Source: CAZZKE01 sp964655005 (GTDB taxonomy: Bacteria > Pseudomonadota > Alphaproteobacteria > Rhodospirillales > JABHCV01). Taken from it: 6,709 bases of DNA. The DNA is taken from positions 1-6,709 of the forward strand of contig CAZZKE010000101.1 in NCBI GenBank assembly GCA_964655005.1, read 5' to 3'. The translations under genes and the position numbers were made by a program. This document shows positions 1 through 5,856 of this stretch, piece after piece; within the stretch, counting starts at the first letter, position 1, and every line of letters starts with the position of its first letter. The notes under the pieces are model-generated. The model was not told the DNA's origin. It did no database searches and saw nothing but the letters and a program-made list of their open reading frames with translations.

Positions 1-76
1 TAATGTAGACGCCCCGGCCTTGCCATCAAATTTTTCCGGATGTAGTTTTCGGCCAGCTACGAAACATGCTGAATTC

Positions 77-81
77 AGGAG
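77..81 (+). promoter_or_regulatory. Ribosome binding site that fixes the first gene's start
   Basis: AGGAG lies eight bases before the ATG at 90. An in-frame ATG at 66 has no purine-rich site at a useful distance and would add eight residues before the conserved start of the family, so the ATG at 90 is preferred. No clear promoter was found in bases 1-76. Confidence 0.8.
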
Positions 82-89
82 AAAAAAAC

Positions 90-974
90 ATGGCGACAAC
101 CGCCCGTCCACGGCGCAGCGTGCTTTATATGCCGGGCTCCAACGCGCGCGCCCTTGAAAAGGCCAGGGGGCTGCCTGCCGATGGCCTGATCCTCGATCTG
201 GAAGACGCCGTCACCCCGGACGCCAAGGAAGCTGCCCGCTCGCAAATTATCGACGCCCTGGCCCAGGGCGGTTACGGGCGGCGGGAACTGGTGGTTCGGG
301 TCAACGGCCTGGATACTCCCTGGGGGCGTGACGACCTGACGGCCATGGCGCAGGCCGGGGCGGATGCCATTTTATTGCCCAAGGTCGATGGCGCCGCCAT
401 GGTCGGGGAAGCCGAAAAGCTGCTGGTGAACGCCGGCGCCCCCGAAGACCTGGCCATCTGGTGCATGATGGAAACGCCGCTGGGCATTCTCCATGCCGAG
501 GAAATTGCCTTTTCGTCGCCCCGGCTGGGCGGCCTGGTGATGGGCACGTCGGACCTGGCCAAGGACCTGCACGCCGCCCATACCCGGGAAAGATTGCCGA
601 TGTTGACCGGCCTGGGATTGTGTCTGCTGGCCGCCCGGGCCGCCGGTCTGGCCATAATGGATGGCGTTTATCTGGATTTGGCCGACGATGAGGGCTTTCG
701 GGATTCCTGCACCCAGGGCGTCGAGCTGGGGTTCGACGGCAAGACCCTGATTCATCCCAAGACCATCGCAGCCGCCAATTCGGCGTTCGCCCCAAGCGCC
801 GCGGAAGTGGCATGGTCGCGCAAGATCATCGCCGCCCACGCGGCGGCGGAAAAGGAAGGCCTGGGCGTACTGCTTGTCGATGGCAAGCTTATCGAAAACC
901 TGCATGTGCAAAACGCCGGGCGGCTGGTCCTGATGGCCGAAGCCATCGCCGAAATGGAAGGGGCTACCGAATGA
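90..974 (+). CDS. mcl2: CitE/HpcH-HpaI family CoA ester lyase, probable (3S)-malyl-CoA thioesterase (Mcl2-like)
   Basis: This 294-residue cytosolic TIM-barrel enzyme belongs to the citrate lyase beta-subunit-like family. Visible family motifs are an N-terminal RRSVLYMPGSN (8-18), LDLEDAV (35-41), the CoA/substrate arginine in RVNGLDT (70-76), ILLPK (94-98), the likely Mg2+ ligands E128 in METP and D155 in GTSDLAKDL, GFDGKTLIHPK (214-224), and a C-terminal VDGKLIENLH (263-272) holding the aspartate equivalent to the catalytic one in the family. From family knowledge, such enzymes either cleave malyl-CoA/beta-methylmalyl-CoA (Mcl1) or hydrolyse (3S)-malyl-CoA to malate and CoA (Mcl2). The length, the N-terminus and the position beside mch and sdh fit Mcl2 better, but this is inference; lyase activity is not excluded. 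Its stop overlaps the mch start (ATGA, 971-974), which implies translational coupling. Confidence 0.8.
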   Translation: MATTARPRRSVLYMPGSNARALEKARGLPADGLILDLEDAVTPDAKEAARSQIIDALAQGGYGRRELVVRVNGLDTPWGRDDLTAMAQAGADAILLPKVDGAAMVGEAEKLLVNAGAPEDLAIWCMMETPLGILHAEEIAFSSPRLGGLVMGTSDLAKDLHAAHTRERLPMLTGLGLCLLAARAAGLAIMDGVYLDLADDEGFRDSCTQGVELGFDGKTLIHPKTIAAANSAFAPSAAEVAWSRKIIAAHAAAEKEGLGVLLVDGKLIENLHVQNAGRLVLMAEAIAEMEGATE

Positions 975-2047
975 GCAGTAAAACCAACAGCGGTAATTTT
1001 TTTGAAGATTTCCGTCTCGGTCAGGAAATCGTCCACGCCACGCCACGGACCATAACCGAAGGCGACACGGCGCTGTATACGGCGCTTTACGGCAGCCGTT
1101 TCGCCGTGCCTTCGTCGGACATGTTCGCCATGTCGCTGGGCTATCAGGGGGCGCCGGTCGATGACCTGCTGGTCTTTCATATGGTGTTCGGCAAGACCGT
1201 GCCCGATATCTCGCTGAACGCGGTGGCCAACCTGGGCTACGCGGCGGGGCGGTTTGCCGGCGCCGTCTATCCCGGCGACACCCTGCGCAGCGTTTCCCGG
1301 GTGATCGGATTGAAGGAAAACTCGAACGGTAAAACCGGCGTCGTCTACGTCCATTCCACCGGCCTGAACCAGCGCGACGAACCGGTGCTTGATTACGTGC
1401 GCTGGGTTATGGTCAACAAGGGTGACGTATCGGCGGCGCCGCCGGAAACCGTAATTCCCGACCTGGATCCCTATGTCGGCGAAAAGGAATTGCTGGTCCC
1501 GGACGGCCTTGACCTGACCGGCTATGACACCACGCTGGCGGGTAGCGATCTTTTGTGGGGGGATTACGAAGCCGGCGACAGGATCGATCATCTGGACGGC
1601 ATGACCATCGAAGAAGCCGACCACATGATGGCGACCCGGCTCTATCAGAATACCGCCAAGGTCCACTTCAACCAGCACAGCCAGGGGGCCGGGCGGTTCG
1701 GTCGCCGTATTGTCTATGGCGGCCATGTCATCAGTCTGGCCCGGGCGCTGTCGTTTAACGGCCTGGCCAACGCTTTTCGCGTTGCCGCCATTAACGGCGG
1801 TACGCATGTGGCCCCGACCTTTGCCGGCGATACCATTTACGCCTGGACCGAAGTATTGGGGAAAACGGCCCTGCCGGACCGCCGGGACCTGGGCGCCCTG
1901 CGTTTGCGCACGGTGGCGACCAAAAATCAGGACTGCGCCGCCTTCCCCGACCGGGACTCTGACGGCAAGCCCGATCCCAGCGTGGTGCTGGAACTGGATT
2001 ACGCGGTGCTAATACCAAGGATCACTGATAAAGACCCATTGAGATAA
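971..2047 (+). CDS. mch: Mesaconyl-CoA hydratase (beta-methylmalyl-CoA dehydratase), MaoC family
   Basis: This cytosolic double-hotdog enzyme of 358 residues interconverts mesaconyl-CoA and (2R,3S)-beta-methylmalyl-CoA in the ethylmalonyl-CoA pathway. The N-terminal half begins FFEDFRLGQEI (10-20), followed by RTITEGDTALYTALYGSRF (26-44). The second MaoC-like half (about 200-350) carries TAKVHFNQHS (228-237) and GRRIVYGGHVISLARAL (244-260); its histidines are candidates for the active site. The ATG at 971 has a GGAAGGGG site (956-963) seven bases upstream and overlaps the preceding stop by four bases. The extreme C-terminus is abnormal: codons from 2013 onward lie in a palindromic repeat element, so residues after L347 read IPRITDKDPLR. 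The stop at 2045-2047 falls in a 12-base stretch found only in the element's left arm. Without the element the protein would end LMPT at 350 residues. The core fold should be unaffected. Confidence 0.88.
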   Translation: MSSKTNSGNFFEDFRLGQEIVHATPRTITEGDTALYTALYGSRFAVPSSDMFAMSLGYQGAPVDDLLVFHMVFGKTVPDISLNAVANLGYAAGRFAGAVYPGDTLRSVSRVIGLKENSNGKTGVVYVHSTGLNQRDEPVLDYVRWVMVNKGDVSAAPPETVIPDLDPYVGEKELLVPDGLDLTGYDTTLAGSDLLWGDYEAGDRIDHLDGMTIEEADHMMATRLYQNTAKVHFNQHSQGAGRFGRRIVYGGHVISLARALSFNGLANAFRVAAINGGTHVAPTFAGDTIYAWTEVLGKTALPDRRDLGALRLRTVATKNQDCAAFPDRDSDGKPDPSVVLELDYAVLIPRITDKDPLR

Positions 2048-2182
2048 CCGCGACGGCGGCTTTCCATGGCTCTCGGTCGGCGTCACGCCCGCCTGGCGAT
2101 GCCCGGCATCGCGGCGGCGGGCATTCCTTGCCGAAAACCATGGAAAGCCGTCTCAATGGGTCTTTATCAGTGATCCTTGGTA
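2013..2182. mobile_element. 170-bp palindromic MITE-like element inserted at the 3' end of mch
   Basis: The terminal arms 2013-2044 and 2151-2182 are perfect 32-base inverted complements. The match resumes at 2057-2069 / 2138-2150 after a 12-base insertion (2045-2056) present only in the left arm, and continues weakly to about 2076 / 2131. Inside are a GCCCGCC/GGCGGGC pair (2087-2093, 2116-2122) and an apical hairpin CGATGC-CCG-GCATCG (2097-2111), so nearly the whole element can fold on itself. It is bordered by TAA at 2010-2012 and TAA at 2183-2185, a candidate 3-bp target duplication. No ORF for a transposase is present, so it would be non-autonomous. A related fragment follows sdhB. The transcribed hairpin could also stabilise mch mRNA or end transcription, but it has no U-tract. 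Confidence 0.8.
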
Positions 2183-2223
2183 TAATGCCGACTTGAAGTT
2201 TTTTTTATGGAAAGAAAGCGCAC

Positions 2224-2930
2224 ACAGAAAAAGGCGTCAGGTTCACGAATCCTGGGAAATCCGCGAATCGCACCGCCGAAGCGGCGCTCCTGACGCCTCT
2301 ATCTGGAGCCGGCCAGGCTCCGCACACCCGAAAGCCGGTTTCCCGGTATCGCCACTCACCTATCAAACGTACCCTGGGCAGAGAATCGCCTGTTCGGTCA
2401 ATGGCTCAGGGCCACTCGTTAAAACGGCCCATCGACGACGTTTCGGCGTCCCCGGCGCTGCGGACCGAAAAGAAACGACCCGTCTGAAGCCAAGGCCCCA
2501 CGCCGGTCACTTCCTGGGGCCCTAAAGCCCCGGAACGGATCATGGCCCTGGGGCCGAAACCCCGGAACCGCGCCCGGTTGTAAACAACCCGGCCTTCCGT
2601 TCCCCGTTGCGCCCGGCGCCGGTCGAAACCCGCCTCCGGTCGCAGTCTCCAGCCCCTGCCCGACTCCACCAGGGAAGCCCGACCGGCACTAAAGACGTCC
2701 GCCTCACCTGAATGAGGCCGCCTCGACGCCAGCGCCGCCCCAGTCCCCTGAAACCGGATCGAAATCCGATCACAAGCACCTGCCGGCCACCGTCCCGGCC
2801 AATCCCGTCGGCGCAAGCGCCACCGGGTCTGGCGGGGCGACATTCCCTCAGGGTCCGATTCCATCCCGTTCCGAAGAGCGGAGCGAAAACGGGACCCCGA
2901 ATTCCCGTCGCGTCGACACTTTCGTGTGCA
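2224..2930 (-). ncRNA. Putative large structured RNA (~700 nt), family not recognised
   Basis: No convincing protein is encoded here, but the minus strand shows a series of compact hairpins. In order 5' to 3' they are ACAC-GAAA-GUGU (2927-2916), GGCG-CUUG-CGCC (2821-2810), CGGAU-UUCG-AUCCG (2768-2755), GCCUCA/UGAGGC (2718-2701), GGUUG-UUUA-CAACC (2589-2576), GGGGU-UUCG-GCCCC (2563-2550), GGGGC/GCCCC (2531-2516), GACG/CGUC (2450-2437), CCGG-GAAA-CCGG (2346-2335), GGAGCC/GGCUCC (2321-2305), and a terminal three-way junction containing CCGC-UUCG-GCGG. UUCG, GAAA and CUUG are the classical stable RNA tetraloops and appear only when read on this strand; the plus strand gives CGAA, TTTC and CAAG. 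The 3' end is set by an intrinsic-terminator-like structure; the 5' end is estimated from a weak promoter. I saw no RNase P, tmRNA, SRP RNA, 6S or group II intron domain V signatures. Transcription is inferred, not shown. Confidence 0.45.
2228..2297 (-). terminator. Three-way-junction hairpin with U-tract, intrinsic terminator for the minus-strand RNA
   Basis: On the minus strand a perfect 9-bp helix GGCGUCAGG/CCUGACGCC (2297-2289 with 2241-2233) is followed directly by UUUUU (2232-2228). The helix encloses a CCGC-UUCG-GCGG hairpin (2284-2273, extendable on both sides) and a second helix UUCGCG/CGUGAA. On the plus strand no T-run follows the helix, so the orientation is clear. The U-tract is only five bases and the enclosed junction is larger than in a simple terminator; processing or a structural 3' domain is an alternative. 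Confidence 0.55.
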
Positions 2931-2933
2931 GGG

Positions 2934-2964
2934 ATATGATCGGAATATTTGCTTGGCCTTTCAA
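2934..2964 (-). promoter_or_regulatory. Weak candidate promoter for the minus-strand RNA
   Basis: Minus-strand TTGAAA (2964-2959) matches the -35 consensus at five of six positions. TCATAT (2939-2934) is a poor -10 (three of six) at a 19-base spacing, longer than ideal. The predicted start, about 2927-2930, falls right at the first GAAA-capped hairpin, which is the main reason to list it. Confidence 0.25.
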
Positions 2965-3033
2965 CGTGAATATGGCCGGTCAATCGCTTTTTCTGTGAGT
3001 AAAAATCCGGTCTTTGCACAACTGGCCCACACC

Positions 3034-3042
3034 TTATCCACA
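3034..3042 (+). promoter_or_regulatory. Perfect DnaA-box match (TTATCCACA)
   Basis: TTATCCACA equals the classical DnaA 9-mer. A second, 7-of-9 match lies on the minus strand at 3002-2994 (TTACTCACA), and two 6-of-9 matches lie nearby (CTTTGCACA at 3012-3020, TTGCGCACA at 3046-3054). They sit in the AT-richer gap between the putative RNA and sdhC. A single perfect 9-mer can occur by chance about once per 130 kb of random sequence, so function as a DnaA site is uncertain. Confidence 0.3.
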
Positions 3043-3098
3043 TTCTTGCGCACATACGTTTTCCAGTATTCAGTAAAAACAGTAAGTTGGAGTAAATC

Positions 3099-3134
3099 AG
3101 GTTTTTATTAATTAGAAAAATCTAATAAAAACCT
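3099..3134. promoter_or_regulatory. Nested AT-rich palindrome upstream of sdhC, possible operator
   Basis: Outer arms AGGTTTTTATTA (3099-3110) and TAATAAAAACCT (3123-3134) are perfect inverted repeats. Sharing the right arm is a second palindrome, ATTAGA-AAAA-TCTAAT (3111-3126). The two are mutually exclusive as hairpins, but both could be dyad protein sites. The inner one resembles the iron-control element bound by Irr in other alphaproteobacteria (TTTAGAA-N3-TTCTAAA), but its half-site spacing is one base shorter. It lies about 120 bp before sdhC, a plausible operator position. No U-tract follows on either strand, so a terminator is less likely. Confidence 0.5.
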
Positions 3135-3193
3135 TCCGGCGGCGTATCCGGCCCGATTGGATATTTAACAATGACCGGCTGCCGCTACCTTCG

Positions 3194-3222
3194 TTGACTT
3201 GCCGGCGACTTGGGAGTAAACG
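3194..3222 (+). promoter_or_regulatory. Candidate promoter for sdhCDAB
   Basis: TTGACT (3194-3199, five of six to the -35 consensus) and TAAACG (3217-3222, three of six to the -10) are separated by 17 bases. This would start transcription around 3229 and leave a leader of about 25 bases before the sdhC ATG. An alternative AT-rich start region is TATTTAACAAT at 3162-3172. Neither is strong. Confidence 0.35.
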
Positions 3223-3252
3223 GGTTCAAGTCCAATCAAACGATATCTGAGT

Positions 3253-3660
3253 ATGACAACAGGTAAAATAACAAGACAAAGACCCCTGTCACCGCATCTA
3301 CAGGTCTACCGGCCGCAGATTACTTCCGTGCTGTCGATTCTTCATCGCATCATGGGCGTGGCCATGGTTGGCGGCGCCGTTTTGCTGATCTACTGGCTGG
3401 CCGCCGCCGCCTATGGCCCGGAACCGTTCGCGCGGGCCAATGCGCTGCTGGCCACGTGGTTCGGGCGGCTGGTGTTGTTCGGACTGACGTTTTCGCTGTT
3501 CTTCCACCTCGGCAACGGCATCCGTCATCTGGCGTGGGATTCGGGGTTCGGCTTCGAATTGCCGGCGCTGCGGGCCAGCGGCCTGGCCGTCGTCATCTTC
3601 GCCCTGGTCCTGACCCTGCTGACCTGGATCGCCGCCTATGCCCGGACGGGCGCATTTTAA
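3253..3660 (+). CDS. sdhC: Succinate dehydrogenase cytochrome b556 subunit (complex II membrane anchor)
   Basis: This 135-residue inner-membrane protein is one of two anchors that hold heme b and help form the quinone site of succinate dehydrogenase. It begins with the family segment RPLSPHLQVYRPQITSVLS (10-28). S28 and R32 in SILHRIMG align with the quinone-site Ser27 and Arg31 of Escherichia coli SdhC. H85 in FHLGNGIRHLAWD (84-96) matches the heme-ligand histidine (E. coli His84). Three hydrophobic segments at about 28-52, 66-90 and 108-130 are the expected transmembrane helices. The ATG at 3253 precedes the conserved start directly; the ribosome site before it is weak. It is the first gene of the sdhCDAB operon, with sdhD 13 bases downstream. 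Confidence 0.95.
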   Translation: MTTGKITRQRPLSPHLQVYRPQITSVLSILHRIMGVAMVGGAVLLIYWLAAAAYGPEPFARANALLATWFGRLVLFGLTFSLFFHLGNGIRHLAWDSGFGFELPALRASGLAVVIFALVLTLLTWIAAYARTGAF

Positions 3661-3673
3661 GGGGATACCGCCG

Positions 3674-4057
3674 ATGGATATGAGTTCTCCCCTGGCCCGC
3701 GCCCGTGGCCATGGCGCATCGAAAGAAGGCGGCGCCCTGCACTGGTGGGCGCAGCGGCTGACTTCGGTGGCGATGGTCCCCCTGGCGCTGTGGTTTGTGG
3801 TCTCGGTAGTCGGCCTGATCGGTGCCGATCAGGTGGCTTTTAAGGAATGGATCGGCCAGCTTGGCAACCTGCTGCTGATGTCGCTTTTCATCGTTACCAT
3901 GTTCAGCCATCTGGGCCAGGGCATGCAGGTGGTGGTCGAAGACTATGTCCATTCCGAAGGCGTCAAGGTGGCGGGCCTGCTGGCGATCAGGGGTTTCGTG
4001 TATCTGGGCGGCGCTTCCTGCCTGCTTTCAATATTTATCGTTGCATTCGGAAATTGA
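3674..4057 (+). CDS. sdhD: Succinate dehydrogenase hydrophobic membrane anchor subunit
   Basis: This 127-residue membrane anchor pairs with SdhC to bind heme b and ubiquinone. Key features are GALHWWAQRLTSVAMVPLAL (20-39) at the start of the first helix, the heme-ligand histidine H79 in SHLGQGMQ, and D90-Y91 in VVVEDYVH. The eleven-residue distance from histidine to aspartate equals that of His71 and Asp82-Tyr83 in E. coli SdhD. Helices are at about 29-50, 62-86 and 99-124. The ATG at 3674 has AAGGGG (3659-3664) at a good distance; the site overlaps the last base of the sdhC stop, so translation is probably coupled. A longer in-frame start at 3638 lies inside sdhC and is unlikely; a second ATG two codons later (3680) is possible. 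Confidence 0.93.
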   Translation: MDMSSPLARARGHGASKEGGALHWWAQRLTSVAMVPLALWFVVSVVGLIGADQVAFKEWIGQLGNLLLMSLFIVTMFSHLGQGMQVVVEDYVHSEGVKVAGLLAIRGFVYLGGASCLLSIFIVAFGN

Positions 4058-4062
4058 CCGGC

Positions 4063-5856
4063 ATGGCTGCTCCCGCGTACGAAATCATCGAACACACCCA
4101 CGATATTCTGGTCATCGGGGCCGGCGGGGCCGGTCTGCGCGCCACTCTGGGGATGGCCGATGCCGGGCTGAAGACGGCCTGCATCACCAAGGTCTTCCCG
4201 ACCCGCAGCCATACCGTCGCCGCCCAGGGCGGCATCGGCGCGTCGCTGGGCAACATGGCGGAAGACAACTGGCGCTGGCATATGTACGACACGGTCAAGG
4301 GCTCCGACTGGCTCGGCGATCAGGACGCCATCGAATACATGTGCCGCGAGGCGGTTTCCGCGGTCTACGAACTGGAACATTTCGGGGTGCCGTTTTCGCG
4401 CACCGAAGACGGCAAGATCTATCAACGCCCCTTCGGCGGTCACATGCGCGATTACGGCGAAGCCCCGGTGCAGCGGGCCTGTGCCGCCGCCGACCGCACC
4501 GGCCACGCCATCCTGCATACGCTGTATCAGCAGTGCCTCAAGCGCGGCGCCGAATTTTTCGTCGAATACGTGGTTATCGACCTGATAATGGATGCCGAGG
4601 GCGAATGTCAGGGCGTGATCGCCTGGAATCTGGATGATGGCTCGATCCACCGTTTTCGCGGTCGCAAGACGGTGCTGGCCACCGGTGGTTACGGGCGGGC
4701 CTATTTCTCGTGTACCTCGGCCCATACCTGCACCGGCGACGGTAACGGCATGATCGCCCGCGCCGGCCTGGCCTTGCAGGATCATGAATTTGTCCAGTTC
4801 CACCCGACCGGCATCTACGGCGCCGGTTGCCTGATAACCGAAGGGGCGCGCGGCGAGGGCGGCTATCTGACCAATTCCGAAGGCGAACGTTTCATGGAAC
4901 GATACGCCCCTTCGGCGAAGGACCTGGCTTCCCGCGATGTAGTCAGCCGGGCCATGACCATTGAAATTCGCGAGGGTCGCGGCGTCGGCCCCGACAAGGA
5001 TCATATCCACCTGCATCTGGAACACCTGGGTGAGGCGTTGCTGTGGAAACGACTGCCGGGAATTACCGAAACCGCCAAAATTTTCTCCGGCGTTGACGCC
5101 GCCCGTGACCCCATTCCGGTGCTGCCGACGGCGCACTACAACATGGGCGGGATTCCGACCAATTATCATGGCGAGGTACTGCGTCCCACGGCCAGCGATC
5201 CCGATGCGGTGGCGCCCGGCCTGATGGCGATAGGCGAATGCGCCTGTGCTTCCGTGCACGGCGCCAACCGGCTGGGCACCAATTCCCTGCTTGATATCGT
5301 CGTTTTCGGTCGCGCCGCCGCCCTCCGCGCGGCGGCGACCATTACCCCGGGGGAAACCTTGAAACCGCTGCCGGCCGGTTCCGCCGATTTTGCGCTGACC
5401 CGGCTGGACCGTCTGCGGCATGCCGATGGGGAACGTAAAACCAGCGACATCCGCCTGGACCTGCAACGCACCATGCAGCGCGACGCCGCCGTTTTCCGCA
5501 CACGGGAAACCATGGAGGAAGGCCGCGACAAGGTCGATGCCATTCGCCGGTCTATCGACCGGATCGAAGTCAGCGATCATTCCCTGATCTGGAATTCCGA
5601 TCTGGCCGAAGCTTTGGAGCTGGAAAATCTCGTAGCCTGCGCCCAGGCGTCCATTCATTCCGCCGTGGCCCGCCAGGAAAGCCGTGGCGCCCATGCCCGC
5701 GAAGACTTTCCCGACCGCGACGACGAGACCTGGATGAAACACAGCCTGGCCTGGATCGATGATAAAGGTCAGGTCAGCCTGAGCTACCGCCCGGTTCATA
5801 CCTGGACACTGACCGACGAAGTCGATTATATCGAGCCTAAGGAACGGGTGTACTGA
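4063..5856 (+). CDS. sdhA: Succinate dehydrogenase flavoprotein subunit
   Basis: This 597-residue catalytic subunit oxidises succinate to fumarate and passes electrons through FAD to SdhB on the cytoplasmic face of the membrane. The dinucleotide-binding motif ILVIGAGGAGLRA (15-27) is followed by TRSHTVAAQGGIGA (47-60), in which H50 is the covalent FAD attachment site. Active-site elements are FVQFHPTGIYG (H247), the catalytic arginine R291 in ASRDVVSRAM, H358 in PTAHYNMGG and R403 in GANRLGTNSLLD. The C-terminus (TLTDEVDYIEPKERVY) is typical and complete, and the length is normal for the family. The start at 4063 is five bases after sdhD; in-frame codons upstream read through sdhD in another frame and are not part of the protein. 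Its stop overlaps the sdhB start (TGATG). Confidence 0.97.
   Translation: MAAPAYEIIEHTHDILVIGAGGAGLRATLGMADAGLKTACITKVFPTRSHTVAAQGGIGASLGNMAEDNWRWHMYDTVKGSDWLGDQDAIEYMCREAVSAVYELEHFGVPFSRTEDGKIYQRPFGGHMRDYGEAPVQRACAAADRTGHAILHTLYQQCLKRGAEFFVEYVVIDLIMDAEGECQGVIAWNLDDGSIHRFRGRKTVLATGGYGRAYFSCTSAHTCTGDGNGMIARAGLALQDHEFVQFHPTGIYGAGCLITEGARGEGGYLTNSEGERFMERYAPSAKDLASRDVVSRAMTIEIREGRGVGPDKDHIHLHLEHLGEALLWKRLPGITETAKIFSGVDAARDPIPVLPTAHYNMGGIPTNYHGEVLRPTASDPDAVAPGLMAIGECACASVHGANRLGTNSLLDIVVFGRAAALRAAATITPGETLKPLPAGSADFALTRLDRLRHADGERKTSDIRLDLQRTMQRDAAVFRTRETMEEGRDKVDAIRRSIDRIEVSDHSLIWNSDLAEALELENLVACAQASIHSAVARQESRGAHAREDFPDRDDETWMKHSLAWIDDKGQVSLSYRPVHTWTLTDEVDYIEPKERVY

Noticed and set aside
2013..2182. 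Ordinary intrinsic terminator for mch
   Set aside because: The stem is far too long, has exact element-like termini with flanking TAA repeats and a related fragment elsewhere, and no T-run follows it.
2193..2525. 110-codon plus-strand frame starting with TTG after the mch element
   Set aside because: It has no ribosome site, no recognisable motif and an unlikely basic composition. It overlaps the reconstructed original mch stop and the terminator of the minus-strand RNA.
2224..2930. RNase P RNA, tmRNA, SRP RNA, 6S RNA or a group II intron as identity of the structured region
   Set aside because: I looked for the conserved RNase P core, the alphaproteobacterial tmRNA tag codons, the SRP GGAAG-type loop and the intron domain V, and found none on either strand.
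2540..3055. 171-codon minus-strand open frame (and a 152-codon one at 2406-2864) in the gap before sdhC
   Set aside because: The translations are rich in Arg and Gly with no domain-like pattern, and the frames cross the hairpin series and the candidate promoter. They look like chance openings in GC-rich sequence.
3226..3240. FNR-type site (TTGAT-N4-ATCAA) before sdhC
   Set aside because: Only the right half (ATCAA) is good; the left half does not match at the required spacing.
3943..5799. 618-codon open frame on the minus strand, opposite sdhA
   Set aside because: It is the antisense shadow of sdhA, kept open by high GC at third codon positions. It shows no recognisable motif, while the plus strand has a fully conserved SdhA.
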